Shown: positions 30,160 to 39,444 of the stretch, in pieces
Layout of the letters: each line of letters starts with the position of its first letter
Numbering within the stretch: position 1 is the first letter of the stretch
Assembly: GCA_964585485.1 (NCBI GenBank)
Contig: CAZPDS010000015.1
Span: forward strand, 1-43,316
Source of the DNA: CALGYY01 sp964585485
GTDB taxonomy: Bacteria; Bacteroidota; Bacteroidia; Bacteroidales; CAIWKO01
Direction of reading: 5' to 3'
Length of the DNA stretch: 43,316 nucleotides
Notes under the pieces: generated by a model
Databases searched by the model: none
Told to the model about the DNA's origin: nothing
What the model saw: the letters and a program-made list of their open reading frames with translations, nothing else
Made by a program: the position numbers and the translations under genes

Positions 30160-31707
30160 ATGTCATTAAAGCAAAAAACCCTCGATTTAAAAAAACGCAT
30201 GTCCGGTGCGGTTCAGGGGGGTGGTGTAAAAGCCATCGAGAAACAGCTATCCATGGGAAAACTCACCGCCCGTGAGCGCATCCTGGCCTTGCTGGATCAC
30301 AATACCTTTCACGAGTACGACCTGTTCGTTGAACACGCCGGTCGTGATTTTGATATGGACAAGAAATATCTCCCCGGTGACGGAGTAGTGACCGGAACCG
30401 GCACCATCAATGGCTATCCCATCTGCATTTACGCGCAGGACTTCACGGTAGCCGGGGGCTCGCTGGGGTATATGCACGCCAAAAAGATCACCAAAATCAT
30501 GGACCACGCTATGAAGCTGAAGGTGCCCCTGATCGGGATCAACGATTCGGGGGGTGCCCGTATTCAGGAAGGCGTGAACTCCCTGGCCGGTTACGGTGAG
30601 ATTTTCTACCGCAACACCCAGGCTTCGGGGGTTATTCCGCAGATCTCGGTGATTCTTGGACCCTGTGCCGGTGGCGCTGTGTATTCACCTGCCCTGACCG
30701 ACTTTGTTTTCGTGGTGGACAAGATCTCCAAGATGTTCATCACCGGCCCCGAAGTTATTAAGACAGTTTTGGGTGAAGAAATTTCCATGGAGGACCTGGG
30801 CGGAGCTCGCGTTCATTCGGAGATTACCGGCAATGCACATTTCTTTGCTGAAAGCGAAGTGCAATGCCTTGAGCAGATCAAGCAACTGGTGAGTTTCATC
30901 CCCTGGAACAACACCAAAAAGGCCGAGACTTTCCCGGTCAAACAACCCAAATCGAAGATTTATAAAATTGAGGATATCTTCCCAAACGACGCCAAGCAGC
31001 CTTACGACGTGCGGGATATTATCAAATCCATTTGCGACGACTCTGATTTCTTTGAAGTTCAGGAGCTTTTCGCTGCTAACATCGTTATCGGATTTGCCCG
31101 CATGAGCGGACAAACGGTTGGCTTTGTGGCCAATCAGCCCATGGTACTGGCCGGCGTTCTCGACGTAGATTCGTCGGATAAAGCCGCGCGCTTTATTCGC
31201 TTCTGTGATGCCTTCAATATTCCTCTGGTTACCCTGGTCGACCTTCCGGGTTACCTGCCGGGTATTGACCAGGAACACGCCGGGGTTATCCGCCACGGTG
31301 CCAAAGTGCTCTATTCTTACAGCGAAGCAACCGTACCCAAGATTACGGTCATCCTTCGGAAAGCTTACGGCGGAGGATACATCGCGATGTGCTCCAATCA
31401 CCTGCGGGCCGACTTCGTGCTGGCCTGGCCAACGGCCGAAATCGCCGTTATGGGCCCCGAAGGCGCCGCCAACATCATTTTCCGCAGCGAAATTGCCGCC
31501 GCTGAAAATCCCGATGACGTACGCAAGAAGAAAATCCAGGAATACAAGGATAAGTTTGCCAACCCATACGTGGCCGCAGCCTACGGCTATGTCGACGCGG
31601 TCATCGAGCCGGCCGAAACACGCCGCTTTATCATTCATGCCCTCGAAATTTCGAGCCAGAAAAACGAAACCCGTCCCAATAAAAAACATGGTATTCCGCC
31701 CTTCTGA
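30160..31707 (+). CDS. Acyl-CoA carboxyltransferase (methylmalonyl-CoA decarboxylase alpha/propionyl-CoA carboxylase beta/transcarboxylase 12S)
   Basis: A 515-residue carboxyltransferase with two crotonase-like halves. Motifs: GINDSGGARIQEGVNSL, GPCAGGAVYSPALTDF, VDLPGYLPGIDQEHAGVIRH and RKAYGGGYIAMCS. The length and sequence match the methylmalonyl-CoA/propionyl-CoA specific group. It transfers CO2 between biotin and (methyl)malonyl-CoA. The biotin carrier follows after 11 bases. No biotin carboxylase and no decarboxylase membrane subunit are in the window, so whether it serves a transcarboxylase, decarboxylase or carboxylase cannot be fixed here. Confidence 0.92.
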   Translation: MSLKQKTLDLKKRMSGAVQGGGVKAIEKQLSMGKLTARERILALLDHNTFHEYDLFVEHAGRDFDMDKKYLPGDGVVTGTGTINGYPICIYAQDFTVAGGSLGYMHAKKITKIMDHAMKLKVPLIGINDSGGARIQEGVNSLAGYGEIFYRNTQASGVIPQISVILGPCAGGAVYSPALTDFVFVVDKISKMFITGPEVIKTVLGEEISMEDLGGARVHSEITGNAHFFAESEVQCLEQIKQLVSFIPWNNTKKAETFPVKQPKSKIYKIEDIFPNDAKQPYDVRDIIKSICDDSDFFEVQELFAANIVIGFARMSGQTVGFVANQPMVLAGVLDVDSSDKAARFIRFCDAFNIPLVTLVDLPGYLPGIDQEHAGVIRHGAKVLYSYSEATVPKITVILRKAYGGGYIAMCSNHLRADFVLAWPTAEIAVMGPEGAANIIFRSEIAAAENPDDVRKKKIQEYKDKFANPYVAAAYGYVDAVIEPAETRRFIIHALEISSQKNETRPNKKHGIPPF

Positions 31708-31718
31708 TACGATCAATT

Positions 31719-32195
31719 ATGGAAGATAATAAAGATACGAGTCCCGCCCCGCTTGTCGTAAAATACGACAGCCTGGATGCCAGCGATGGCACCCGCTATA
31801 AAACCCTGCTCACCCGGAAATACAAAGAACGTAAGCCTTACTCACCACCGAATCCGGCCATCATCAAATCCTTTATTCCCGGCACCATCCGCGAAATTTT
31901 CATCAAGGAAGGACAGTTGGTTGCCCAGGGAGAAACCCTGCTGATTCTGGAAGCCATGAAAATGCTCAACAATCTGGCGGCTCCTATCGATGGCGAGATA
32001 AAAAAAATTCACGTGGCGGTTGGCGATGTTGTTGCCAACAAACAGGTTCTGGTGGAACTTAAACCCGTGAAATTAGAACGCAAACCGGCGAAAAAGACCC
32101 TGGCGAAGGCGAAGCCCAAAACTAAGGTAAAAGTTGCTGCGAAAGAGAAAGATAAGGCGACAACGGCCAAAAAACCGTCTGCCAGGAAAAAGTAA
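31719..32195 (+). CDS. Biotin carboxyl carrier protein with lysine-rich C-terminal tail
   Basis: A 158-residue carrier. The biotinyl domain is at about residues 48-115, with the biotin lysine K81 in LEAMKM and the usual IKEGQLVAQGETLLI before it. The N-terminal 45 residues are polar. Most carriers end with the biotinyl domain, but here about 43 residues follow it, composed mainly of Lys, Ala, Pro and Thr (AKAKPKTKVKVAAK), and resembling a histone-H1-like tail. It probably serves both carboxyltransferases of the window. The ATG lies 11 bases after the upstream stop. Confidence 0.9.
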   Translation: MEDNKDTSPAPLVVKYDSLDASDGTRYKTLLTRKYKERKPYSPPNPAIIKSFIPGTIREIFIKEGQLVAQGETLLILEAMKMLNNLAAPIDGEIKKIHVAVGDVVANKQVLVELKPVKLERKPAKKTLAKAKPKTKVKVAAKEKDKATTAKKPSARKK

Positions 32196-32215
32196 TCCGG
32201 ACAAACCGACTTTTT

Positions 32216-33448
32216 TTGAAGGTTTTATACATTTCGTACGATGGCATGACCGACCCGCTGGGAGGTTCTCAGGTTATGCCTTATTTGCTGGAATTAAGCA
32301 AATTAGGGCACGATATATCGCTTCTGAGTTTTGAAAAAAAAGATCGCTTTGAAGCAGGGCAATCCCGCCTGCGCGAGCTGTGTAATCAACACAATATCGA
32401 CTGGTTTCCTGAAACTTACACAACAAAACCGCCTGTCTTATCCACCCTGAAAGATGTCCGAAAAGCCCAAAAATCAGCCGTTAAAATACTGATTGAAAAG
32501 CAGATACAAATCACACATTGCCGCAGTTACATCGCTGCCCTCATTGGGCTCGCCCTGAAACGAAAATACCAGATTCCCTTTCTTTTCGATATGCGGGGCT
32601 TTTGGGCTGATGAACGGATAGAAGGTCGCATCTGGAACCCCAGCAACCCACTCTTTCGCATAATCTACAAGTACTTCAAAAGAAAAGAGACACAGTTTTT
32701 CAACGAAAGCACCCACATTATTTCGCTAACGGAAGCCGGAAAATCCATTATCCTGAAACGGGACTATAAAACTGTTACGGCAGAAAAAATCTCGGTCATC
32801 CCCTGCTGCACCGACACCACGCTGTTTGCTCCGAAAATCCCCGAGGCGGTCGTCAATGAATATCGCGAAAAGCTTAATCTCGCCGAGTTCCACCCGGTAA
32901 TCAGTTACCTGGGATCGTTCGGGACCTGGTATATGGCCGCTGAAATGCTGGATTTTTTTAGCCTATTCCTCAAAACCTATCCCAGTGCCCTGTTGTTGAT
33001 TATCACCAAAGAGGAGGCGGATCCGATTTTCCAGTTGGCCCGGGAGCGGGATGTATCGACTGATCATCTGCGCATTGTGCCGGCAGAACGGGAAGAAGTG
33101 CCCGTTTTGCTATCCTTCAGTCAGGCCAATTTGTTTTTTATTCGCCCCACGTTTTCCAAAAAAGCCAGTTCGCCCACCAAGATGGGTGAAGCCCTAAGCA
33201 TGGGCATTCCGATTATCTGTAACGACGGTATTGGCGATTGCACGGCGATATTGCAAAAGGCCCATGCCGGACTCATCGTGAAGGATTTTTCAGCCCCCTC
33301 CTACCAACGCGCCATCGAAGGTTTTGCCGCTTTGCTAAAAAGGCCGCCGCATCAGGTTCGGGCATTGGCGCAGGAGGTCTTCGATCTGCAGCGCGGCGTT
33401 GAAAAATACCATCAAGCCTACCTTTTAGCCGAAAAAAACCGACCATGA
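32216..33448 (+). CDS. Glycosyltransferase family 4
   Basis: A 410-residue GT-B glycosyltransferase. The first strand MKVLYISYDGMTDPLGGSQV is the conserved acceptor-side start, which supports the TTG at 32216 as the initiation codon even though an ATG exists 10 codons later. Other motifs are ITHCRSYIAAL, PFLFDMRGFWADE, VIPCCTDTTLF and, in the donor domain, SSPTKMGEALSMGIPII (the EX7E-like region). Such enzymes build surface polysaccharides. The stop overlaps the mutS2 start (ATGA). It follows the biotin carrier by 20 bases. Confidence 0.85.
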   Translation: MKVLYISYDGMTDPLGGSQVMPYLLELSKLGHDISLLSFEKKDRFEAGQSRLRELCNQHNIDWFPETYTTKPPVLSTLKDVRKAQKSAVKILIEKQIQITHCRSYIAALIGLALKRKYQIPFLFDMRGFWADERIEGRIWNPSNPLFRIIYKYFKRKETQFFNESTHIISLTEAGKSIILKRDYKTVTAEKISVIPCCTDTTLFAPKIPEAVVNEYREKLNLAEFHPVISYLGSFGTWYMAAEMLDFFSLFLKTYPSALLLIITKEEADPIFQLARERDVSTDHLRIVPAEREEVPVLLSFSQANLFFIRPTFSKKASSPTKMGEALSMGIPIICNDGIGDCTAILQKAHAGLIVKDFSAPSYQRAIEGFAALLKRPPHQVRALAQEVFDLQRGVEKYHQAYLLAEKNRP

Positions 33449-35898
33449 TATTTCCGCTGCAATTTGAGCAAAAAACAGGATTTAACCGTATAAGGGCCGA
33501 AATTTCAGGCCACTGTCTGGGCGATGCCGGTGCCGCGGAAGCTGAAAAAATGGCGTTCTCTACCGACTTCGATATTGTTCTGGAAAAATTATCCGCTTGC
33601 GCCGAAATGCTGGCAGTGCTGATGTCGGGCCGTAACTTTCCCGCCCAGGACTATTATGACCTGCGACCGGTCCTAAAGCGGCTAACAATCCAGGGAACAA
33701 TCATCGAACTTGAAGATTTGGGTGCGCTCCGGGCGTCCATGCGAACCTGGCAGGCGGTGTACGAATTTTTCCGGCAGGCCCCCGAAGGCCTCTACCCCGT
33801 ACTTTGTAGCTGGATCCTAACCCAGCCGTTTGACCCTTACTTACTGCAGGAAGCGGATAAAATTCTCGACGAAAAAGGCGAGATAAAAGACAGTGCCTCT
33901 GAAACTTTGCTGGATATTCGTCGTCAACGTAGCCAGAAAAAGAACCTGGTTGAGAAGCGCCTGCGCCAGGTGTATTCGGCCTTAAAAAAAGAAGGCTACA
34001 CACCTGACGAAGCGGACATTACAATACGAAATGGTCGGAGTGTTATTCCCCTGCCGGCCGCCAATAAACGGGTAATTCGTGGTTTTATTCACGATGAATC
34101 GGCCTCAGGACAAACGGTTTACATGGAACCGGAGGAAGTCTTCGAAATCAACAACGAACTCCGTGAACTGGAGGCCGCCGAGCGGCGGGAAATCCTGAAA
34201 ATTCTGGCGCTATATACCGACAAAATCCGGCCGGAGATCCCCGTATTGGATCATGGCTTCACCCTTTTGGGGCAGATCGACTTTACCCGGGCCAAGGCGG
34301 TCTTTGCCCGTCGCATCAGGGCGGTGCTGCCAAAAATTGAAAACCGGCCCGGTCTGGATTTCCGGCAAGCCCTGAACCCCAACCTTTATTTAAAGGAATT
34401 ACAGCAAGGAAGCCGGGTGGTGCCCCTGGACATCCGTTTAAATCAACAGGAACGGATACTGGTAATTTCCGGACCCAACGCCGGCGGGAAATCCGTTTGC
34501 CTGAAAACCGCCGGGGTGTTGCAGTACATGCTGCAATGCGGTTGCCTGATCCCGGTGCGTGAAGATTCGGAAGCCGGCATTTTTGAAACTATTTTCATTG
34601 AAATCGGGGATGAGCAATCCATTGAGAACGACCTCAGCACCTATAGTTCGCACCTGCGGAACATTCGTACCTTGACCGAAGTGGCCGACGGCAATACCCT
34701 CTTTTTGGTGGATGAATTTGGCAGCGGCACGGAACCCCAGATGGGGGGCGCCATTGCCGAGGCCGTTCTGGAACGGCTGGCCAGCCAGCAAGCCTTCGGG
34801 ATCGTGACCACCCATTATATGAACCTTAAACTTATGGCCGGGCGGGTCGACGGAATTATCAACGGCGCCATGTTGTACGATACCCATAAGATGCAGCCCC
34901 TTTATTCCCTGCTGATTGGTAAACCCGGCAGTTCCTTCGCGTTTGAGATTGCCGCAAAGACGGGGCTTCCCGACGATATTCTGAAAGCCGCCGCCGAAAA
35001 ATCCGGCGCCGCTTCCTTTGATTTCGAACAACAGTTGCAGGACCTTGAAGTGGAACGCCGTGAACTGGAAAAGCAGCGTCAGGAATTCGGGCTGGCGGAT
35101 GAAATGCTATCCGGCTTAATTGATCGTTACAACGATCTGAATGCAAAGCTGGACGCATCGCGCCGGCAGATCCTTGATCAGGCGAAAGTCGATGCCGCGG
35201 CCTTACTCCGGCAATCCAACGCGCTGGTTGAAAACGCGATTCGGAAAATCCGCGAAAGCGAGGCCAATAAAGAAGTGAACGCCGCGGTGCGTGAAGAACT
35301 TAAAGAATTCACCGCCAAGGTTATAGAACCATTTACTGACGAAAAGAGCCGACAAGAGCCCCTGAGACCGGTAAATGTCAAAAGCAAGAGCCCGCGACCA
35401 CGCAAAACAGAAAAACCCGCGCCCCCAGTCCCTGTCAGGGAGGGCGGTTTTGTCCGCATAATTGGCCAAAACACGGTTTACGACCTTGAAAAGATCAGCG
35501 GAAAAACCGCCACCATTTCCTCAGGCAACATCCGCCTGCGCATTCCGATCGATCAGTTGGAAAGTAGTCGCAACGAGCGGCCGCCGCGCAGCGAACGCCG
35601 CAGCGGAAGCAGTTTCAGCGCACTGACCGCTGATCTGGAGAAAAAAATCAGTTCGTTCAAAACGACCATTGATGTCCGCGGCCAGCGCGCCGAAGAAGCC
35701 CTGGGGACGCTTCAAAAATACATCGATGACGCCTTGCTGTTAAGCATCTTCGAAGTCCGCATCCTGCACGGTAAGGGGAATGGCGTTTTGCGGAACATCA
35801 TCCACGAAATCCTGGCGGGCATGAAGGAAGTGAAATCCTTCCACGACGAAAGTCTGGAGGCCGGAGGCCACGGCGTAACCGTGGTGCATTTCCGGTAA
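33445..35898 (+). CDS. mutS2: MutS2 family ATPase/endonuclease with Smr domain
   Basis: An 817-residue MutS2. The clamp and lever region fills the first 300 residues. The ATPase has Walker A GPNAGGKS at residues 343-350, Walker B LFLVDEFGSGTEP and the TTHY motif. A coiled coil at about 535-620 (VERRELEKQRQEFGLADEML) is followed by a basic linker. The C-terminal Smr nuclease domain covers about 740-817 (IDVRGQRAEEAL and LHGKGNGVLR). MutS2 suppresses recombination and rescues collided ribosomes, depending on species. It is coupled to the glycosyltransferase by an ATGA overlap, a pairing without an obvious functional meaning. Confidence 0.95.
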   Translation: MIFPLQFEQKTGFNRIRAEISGHCLGDAGAAEAEKMAFSTDFDIVLEKLSACAEMLAVLMSGRNFPAQDYYDLRPVLKRLTIQGTIIELEDLGALRASMRTWQAVYEFFRQAPEGLYPVLCSWILTQPFDPYLLQEADKILDEKGEIKDSASETLLDIRRQRSQKKNLVEKRLRQVYSALKKEGYTPDEADITIRNGRSVIPLPAANKRVIRGFIHDESASGQTVYMEPEEVFEINNELRELEAAERREILKILALYTDKIRPEIPVLDHGFTLLGQIDFTRAKAVFARRIRAVLPKIENRPGLDFRQALNPNLYLKELQQGSRVVPLDIRLNQQERILVISGPNAGGKSVCLKTAGVLQYMLQCGCLIPVREDSEAGIFETIFIEIGDEQSIENDLSTYSSHLRNIRTLTEVADGNTLFLVDEFGSGTEPQMGGAIAEAVLERLASQQAFGIVTTHYMNLKLMAGRVDGIINGAMLYDTHKMQPLYSLLIGKPGSSFAFEIAAKTGLPDDILKAAAEKSGAASFDFEQQLQDLEVERRELEKQRQEFGLADEMLSGLIDRYNDLNAKLDASRRQILDQAKVDAAALLRQSNALVENAIRKIRESEANKEVNAAVREELKEFTAKVIEPFTDEKSRQEPLRPVNVKSKSPRPRKTEKPAPPVPVREGGFVRIIGQNTVYDLEKISGKTATISSGNIRLRIPIDQLESSRNERPPRSERRSGSSFSALTADLEKKISSFKTTIDVRGQRAEEALGTLQKYIDDALLLSIFEVRILHGKGNGVLRNIIHEILAGMKEVKSFHDESLEAGGHGVTVVHFR

Positions 35899-36065
35899 GC
35901 CGGCAGGCGCTTCTCTGCAATGCCCTTGGCCATGTGCTGTACCGGCAGGCAGTATACGGACCCGAGGCCCGGATTGCCCTGGAAAAATTCACCCCCGGCG
36001 TCTATTTCCTGCTGATCCGCAGGGAATCCGAAGCACCGGAGGTGATACGTTTTATTTGTGAATGA
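35898..36065 (+). pseudogene. Remnant of a T9SS type A C-terminal sorting domain
   Basis: Right after the mutS2 stop, a different frame reads LLCNALGHVLYRQAVYG, then about 10 residues later LEKFTPGVYFLLI and ends VIRFICE with a stop. This is the second half of a Por/type A sorting domain (lG-vlY ... l-pGvYfl-i ... v--f). No start codon or upstream secreted domain is present; in the same frame the sequence before it is mutS2 read out of phase. It is probably the tail of a gene that was deleted or truncated here. Confidence 0.6.
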
Positions 36066-36073
36066 GGCTGCGC

Positions 36074-39000
36074 TTATTTAAACGCCTTCTCCAGCAAGGC
36101 ATTTCCTTCCGGACGGAGTTCATGAAAATAATCCGGAACGCTTTTGCCTAACAGATCGTCAACATAGAGTTTGGCCAGGTACTGACCCAGCATAAAGCCT
36201 TGTCCCCGTAAGCCGAGGAAGAGTCCTTTTCGGGAATCAATGACCATACGTGGCTCAATATAATAACCCGCCCAAACGGCCTGGAAGCCCACAGAAGAAA
36301 GCTCGGGCACCCAATCCACAAAGACTTCGGAGACAATCTCCAGAAATTCACGGGTGTTAATCTTCAGGTTTTTCGCGGTTTCCAGATGTTCTACCTGGGG
36401 CGAGGCACAGCCAATGATCTGCCCGGTTTCGGCCAACTGTTGTCCATACACGGCCACAAAGCCTTTGTATTTCCGGCGATCGATCAACATATCCAGCGGC
36501 CCCCCGTTTAATCCCATCATGGGCAAACGACGCGTGATGAAGGCCTGATGTTTCACCGGGAACAGTCCGGTTTCGATACCCAGTCCGCGGGCAAATTTCT
36601 CGCCCCCGTCACCCAGGGCATTCACGAAATGTTCAGTGTGAATCTCAACGTACTGTTTTTCGTGACCGCGCACCAACACCTTGTACATATTCCCTTCCTT
36701 CGTTACATCGATCAGCTGACAGTCTTCCATTACCGTGCCACCGGCTTCAATTCCGAGGCGACGGATCAGGTCAATTACACGGCCCGGCGTGGCCTGCCAG
36801 CAATTGCGGGTAATCATAGCCGCCTTGTAGGTTTTGAGGTCAGGGTTCATGAAGGGCGAAATTTCCGTGCGGAAGTCTTTCGGATCTACCATGTAAGCAT
36901 CCGACCACGCCATGGAATCAACACAGGCCTTTTGCGTAGCTTCGTCGTGAGCAAAGGTTACATAGCGCGTTGAACGAAAATCAATGGGCTGAATTTTCTC
37001 CAGTTCCTTGAAAATTTCCAGGTTGTGTACGGCTATATCAGCGATCTCCGGAAGGCTGAAGGCGGGCCGGCCTCCGGCAATATTGCGCCAGGATGAGCCG
37101 CGGCCATAATTCAGCAAAAGTGGTTTCATTCCGGCCTCGGAGAGGTAACGGAACAGGGCGCTGCCCCCAATACCACCGCCGGCCACCACCGACTTCGCTT
37201 CGATGATCCGGACTTTTTTCGAAAGATCCGGAATAATCACTTTTTCGTGAGCCGGCCGCGGATACACTTCCCCGATACCAATCTGATTCGACAGCGGACC
37301 GCGCGGTGTAGCATCGCCCACAATGCTGATCCCGCTTCCGCGAAGCGTGGTCTTCAAACGGCGTATGCAGCGCTTTCCGCGACAAGCGCCCATCCCTAAA
37401 CGGGTGGTGTGTTTAATTTCGTCTACCGAAATAAACTTGCGGTCGCCGATAGTTCGCATGATTTCTTCGATGGTCACATCGTCGCAATGGCAGACATACG
37501 TAGGCGATTCCATTTCCACTTGCGTAGGTGTAAGCACATTGGGTTGCGGATAATTCTCTTTCACTATAAAACCACGGATGCTGGTAAGCGCTTCCCCGTG
37601 AACATCCAGGGCCTTGACGCGGGCCACGTTGGTTTTATTGGGCTTTTTCAAAATCTTTTCGATGATACCCGTGCCTAGTTTCCGGCCCTGATTATCCACC
37701 AGGAAGACTTCGGACTGCTCCGCTGCTTCGTACTCGATCGGCAGGAACAACCAGTCTTTGCTGGTGTTGTAGCCAAAGATGGCCAGCCCGGGGCACTGAT
37801 ACACGCAATCCATACAGCCTACACATTTCGCAAAATCAATCTGCGGAACCGTGCTGGTGCTGGTTTTAGTAATGGCCCCGTGCGGACAGGCAAATTCGCA
37901 GGGGTTACAGGCAAACCCATAAAGGCAGTCGATCACCACAAAACCTTTGGCATTCATGCGCTCCACGGTGGGCATGAACGGCTCCTGTATGACCCTTACC
38001 GGATGTTGCTGACTGTCGATATAATCCTTGGAGGTCGCCAGGTATTCTTCATAATTGAAATTCTCATTCATTTCCTGAAGAATTTCAAAGGCCACCTGCT
38101 TGCCGCGCACCACGGCACTGGTGCCCTCCCCGATACGAATAGCATCGCCGGCACCAAAGCAATTGCGGCCAAACACCTCGTTCCCTTTAATGATCAGCTG
38201 ATCATCGGGCACAAGACCCGTGCAGATATTAATAGCATCAATGTTTTCAAAAATCATTTCCGTTCCCGGGATGGGCTTGAAGTTCTCGCACTTCGCAATG
38301 ACCGCTCCGATAATCCCAGTGCGATCCTCGTTGGGCAAGGCTTTCAATAAAATATGCGAGGTCATGACCGGAATGCCCAAACGGCGAACACGGTTGGCCT
38401 GGACCGGGAAGCCACCTTCGTGGGGCAGGGCTTCGATAATGGCTTTGACGTTGGCGCCAGCCTGCATTAACTGATAGCTGGTAAGGTAACCGATGTTACC
38501 CGCACCCACCGTCAGCACGTTTTTTCCCAATAGGGTGAACTCGTTGTTCATCATTTTCTGCACCACGGCGGCCGTGTAAACGCCCGGCACATCATCGTTT
38601 TCAAAGGTGGGCATAAACGGGACCGCTCCGGTGGCCACGACCATAAAATCGGCATCAACATAATATATTTCATCGGTCTTGATGTTCTTCACCGCCACCC
38701 GCTTGCCTTCCAGAAGATCCCAGACCGTGGAGTTCAGAAAAATCCCATCCATGCTTTCGCCCGCCAGGGTTTTTGCAATATCGAAACCCCGCATGCCGCC
38801 GAATTTTTTCTCCTTCTCGAAGAAAAAGAACTGGTGGGTCTGCATTAAAAACTGTCCGCCAATTTTGTCGTTGTTATCAATAACCAGGTTACTGATGTTG
38901 TGTTTGTTCAATTCTTCACGGCAAGCCAGACCCGCCGGACCGGCGCCGATGATGACCACATCGGTCTTGTAAACCTTCACCGCCTCCTGGTCTTTGTAGG

Positions 39001-39307
39001 CTTTCACCGCCGGCGTAAATCCTTTGGGAATTTCCCGCACGTCTTTCACCCCGTCTACCCTGGTAATGCAAATTCGTTTGATTTGCCCGTCCACCAGCAT
39101 CTCGCAGGCACCGCACTTCCCGATGCCACACTCCAGACTCCGCTCGCGGTTTTTCAAACTGTGACTGTGCACCGGAAAACCGGCCTGGTGCAAAGCGGCC
39201 GCAATGGTGAATCCCTCTTCACCAATAATTTCTTTCCCCTCAAACATGAAGCGAACTTCCTTCTTAACAGGTACCTCCAGAATGGGGTGTTTATCGATCC
39301 TGTGCAT
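36074..39307 (-). CDS. Five-module fusion flavoprotein (2Fe-2S / FAD-NAD oxidoreductase / 2x4Fe-4S / BFD 2Fe-2S / DAO)
   Basis: A 1077-residue soluble protein. In order: a Fer2_4-type 2Fe-2S domain (C60, C65, C68, C80); a Pyr_redox-type FAD domain (GAGPAG at 121-126) with a second Rossmann motif near 267; two 4Fe-4S clusters (C461, C467, C470, C474 and C495, C498, C501, C505); a BFD-like 2Fe-2S domain (C606, C608, C642, C647); and a DAO domain (GGGIGG at 710-715) running to the end. These are the parts of hydroxyproline, proline, sarcosine or opine dehydrogenases normally encoded by two to four genes. The DAO domain would oxidise an amine or imino acid and pass electrons through the clusters. 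The substrate is unknown. Its -7 element is at 39392-39399, giving an 85-base leader. Confidence 0.85.
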   Translation of the reverse strand: MHRIDKHPILEVPVKKEVRFMFEGKEIIGEEGFTIAAALHQAGFPVHSHSLKNRERSLECGIGKCGACEMLVDGQIKRICITRVDGVKDVREIPKGFTPAVKAYKDQEAVKVYKTDVVIIGAGPAGLACREELNKHNISNLVIDNNDKIGGQFLMQTHQFFFFEKEKKFGGMRGFDIAKTLAGESMDGIFLNSTVWDLLEGKRVAVKNIKTDEIYYVDADFMVVATGAVPFMPTFENDDVPGVYTAAVVQKMMNNEFTLLGKNVLTVGAGNIGYLTSYQLMQAGANVKAIIEALPHEGGFPVQANRVRRLGIPVMTSHILLKALPNEDRTGIIGAVIAKCENFKPIPGTEMIFENIDAINICTGLVPDDQLIIKGNEVFGRNCFGAGDAIRIGEGTSAVVRGKQVAFEILQEMNENFNYEEYLATSKDYIDSQQHPVRVIQEPFMPTVERMNAKGFVVIDCLYGFACNPCEFACPHGAITKTSTSTVPQIDFAKCVGCMDCVYQCPGLAIFGYNTSKDWLFLPIEYEAAEQSEVFLVDNQGRKLGTGIIEKILKKPNKTNVARVKALDVHGEALTSIRGFIVKENYPQPNVLTPTQVEMESPTYVCHCDDVTIEEIMRTIGDRKFISVDEIKHTTRLGMGACRGKRCIRRLKTTLRGSGISIVGDATPRGPLSNQIGIGEVYPRPAHEKVIIPDLSKKVRIIEAKSVVAGGGIGGSALFRYLSEAGMKPLLLNYGRGSSWRNIAGGRPAFSLPEIADIAVHNLEIFKELEKIQPIDFRSTRYVTFAHDEATQKACVDSMAWSDAYMVDPKDFRTEISPFMNPDLKTYKAAMITRNCWQATPGRVIDLIRRLGIEAGGTVMEDCQLIDVTKEGNMYKVLVRGHEKQYVEIHTEHFVNALGDGGEKFARGLGIETGLFPVKHQAFITRRLPMMGLNGGPLDMLIDRRKYKGFVAVYGQQLAETGQIIGCASPQVEHLETAKNLKINTREFLEIVSEVFVDWVPELSSVGFQAVWAGYYIEPRMVIDSRKGLFLGLRGQGFMLGQYLAKLYVDDLLGKSVPDYFHELRPEGNALLEKAFK

Positions 39308-39391
39308 GTTAAAATTTATTATATTAAACGCCTGGTTATGTTTTATTTGAGTGCGAAAAACAACAAGCTGTTAATCTTTTCACAGACGGCG

Positions 39392-39399
39392 CAAAGGTA
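39392..39399 (-). promoter_or_regulatory. -7 promoter element of the fusion flavoprotein gene
   Basis: Reads TACCTTTG on the minus strand, matching TAnnTTTG, 85 bases before ATG 39307. A closer one-mismatch TAAATTTT lies in the AT-rich 39310-39325 stretch. Confidence 0.45.
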
Positions 39400-39444
39400 A
39401 AAGTTTTCTTTGCGCGCTGCAACGATTTCGCAGAATATTCCTTT

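Noticed and set aside
30685..31716. Long minus-strand open frame (343 codons) opposite the acyl-CoA carboxyltransferase
   Set aside because: The plus strand encodes an unmistakable carboxyltransferase with all motifs. The antisense frame is a by-product of its codon usage and has no recognisable domain.
32246..32248. ATG as the start of the GT4 glycosyltransferase
   Set aside because: It would remove the conserved first strand (KVLYISYDG). The TTG at 32216 gives the family's normal N-terminus.
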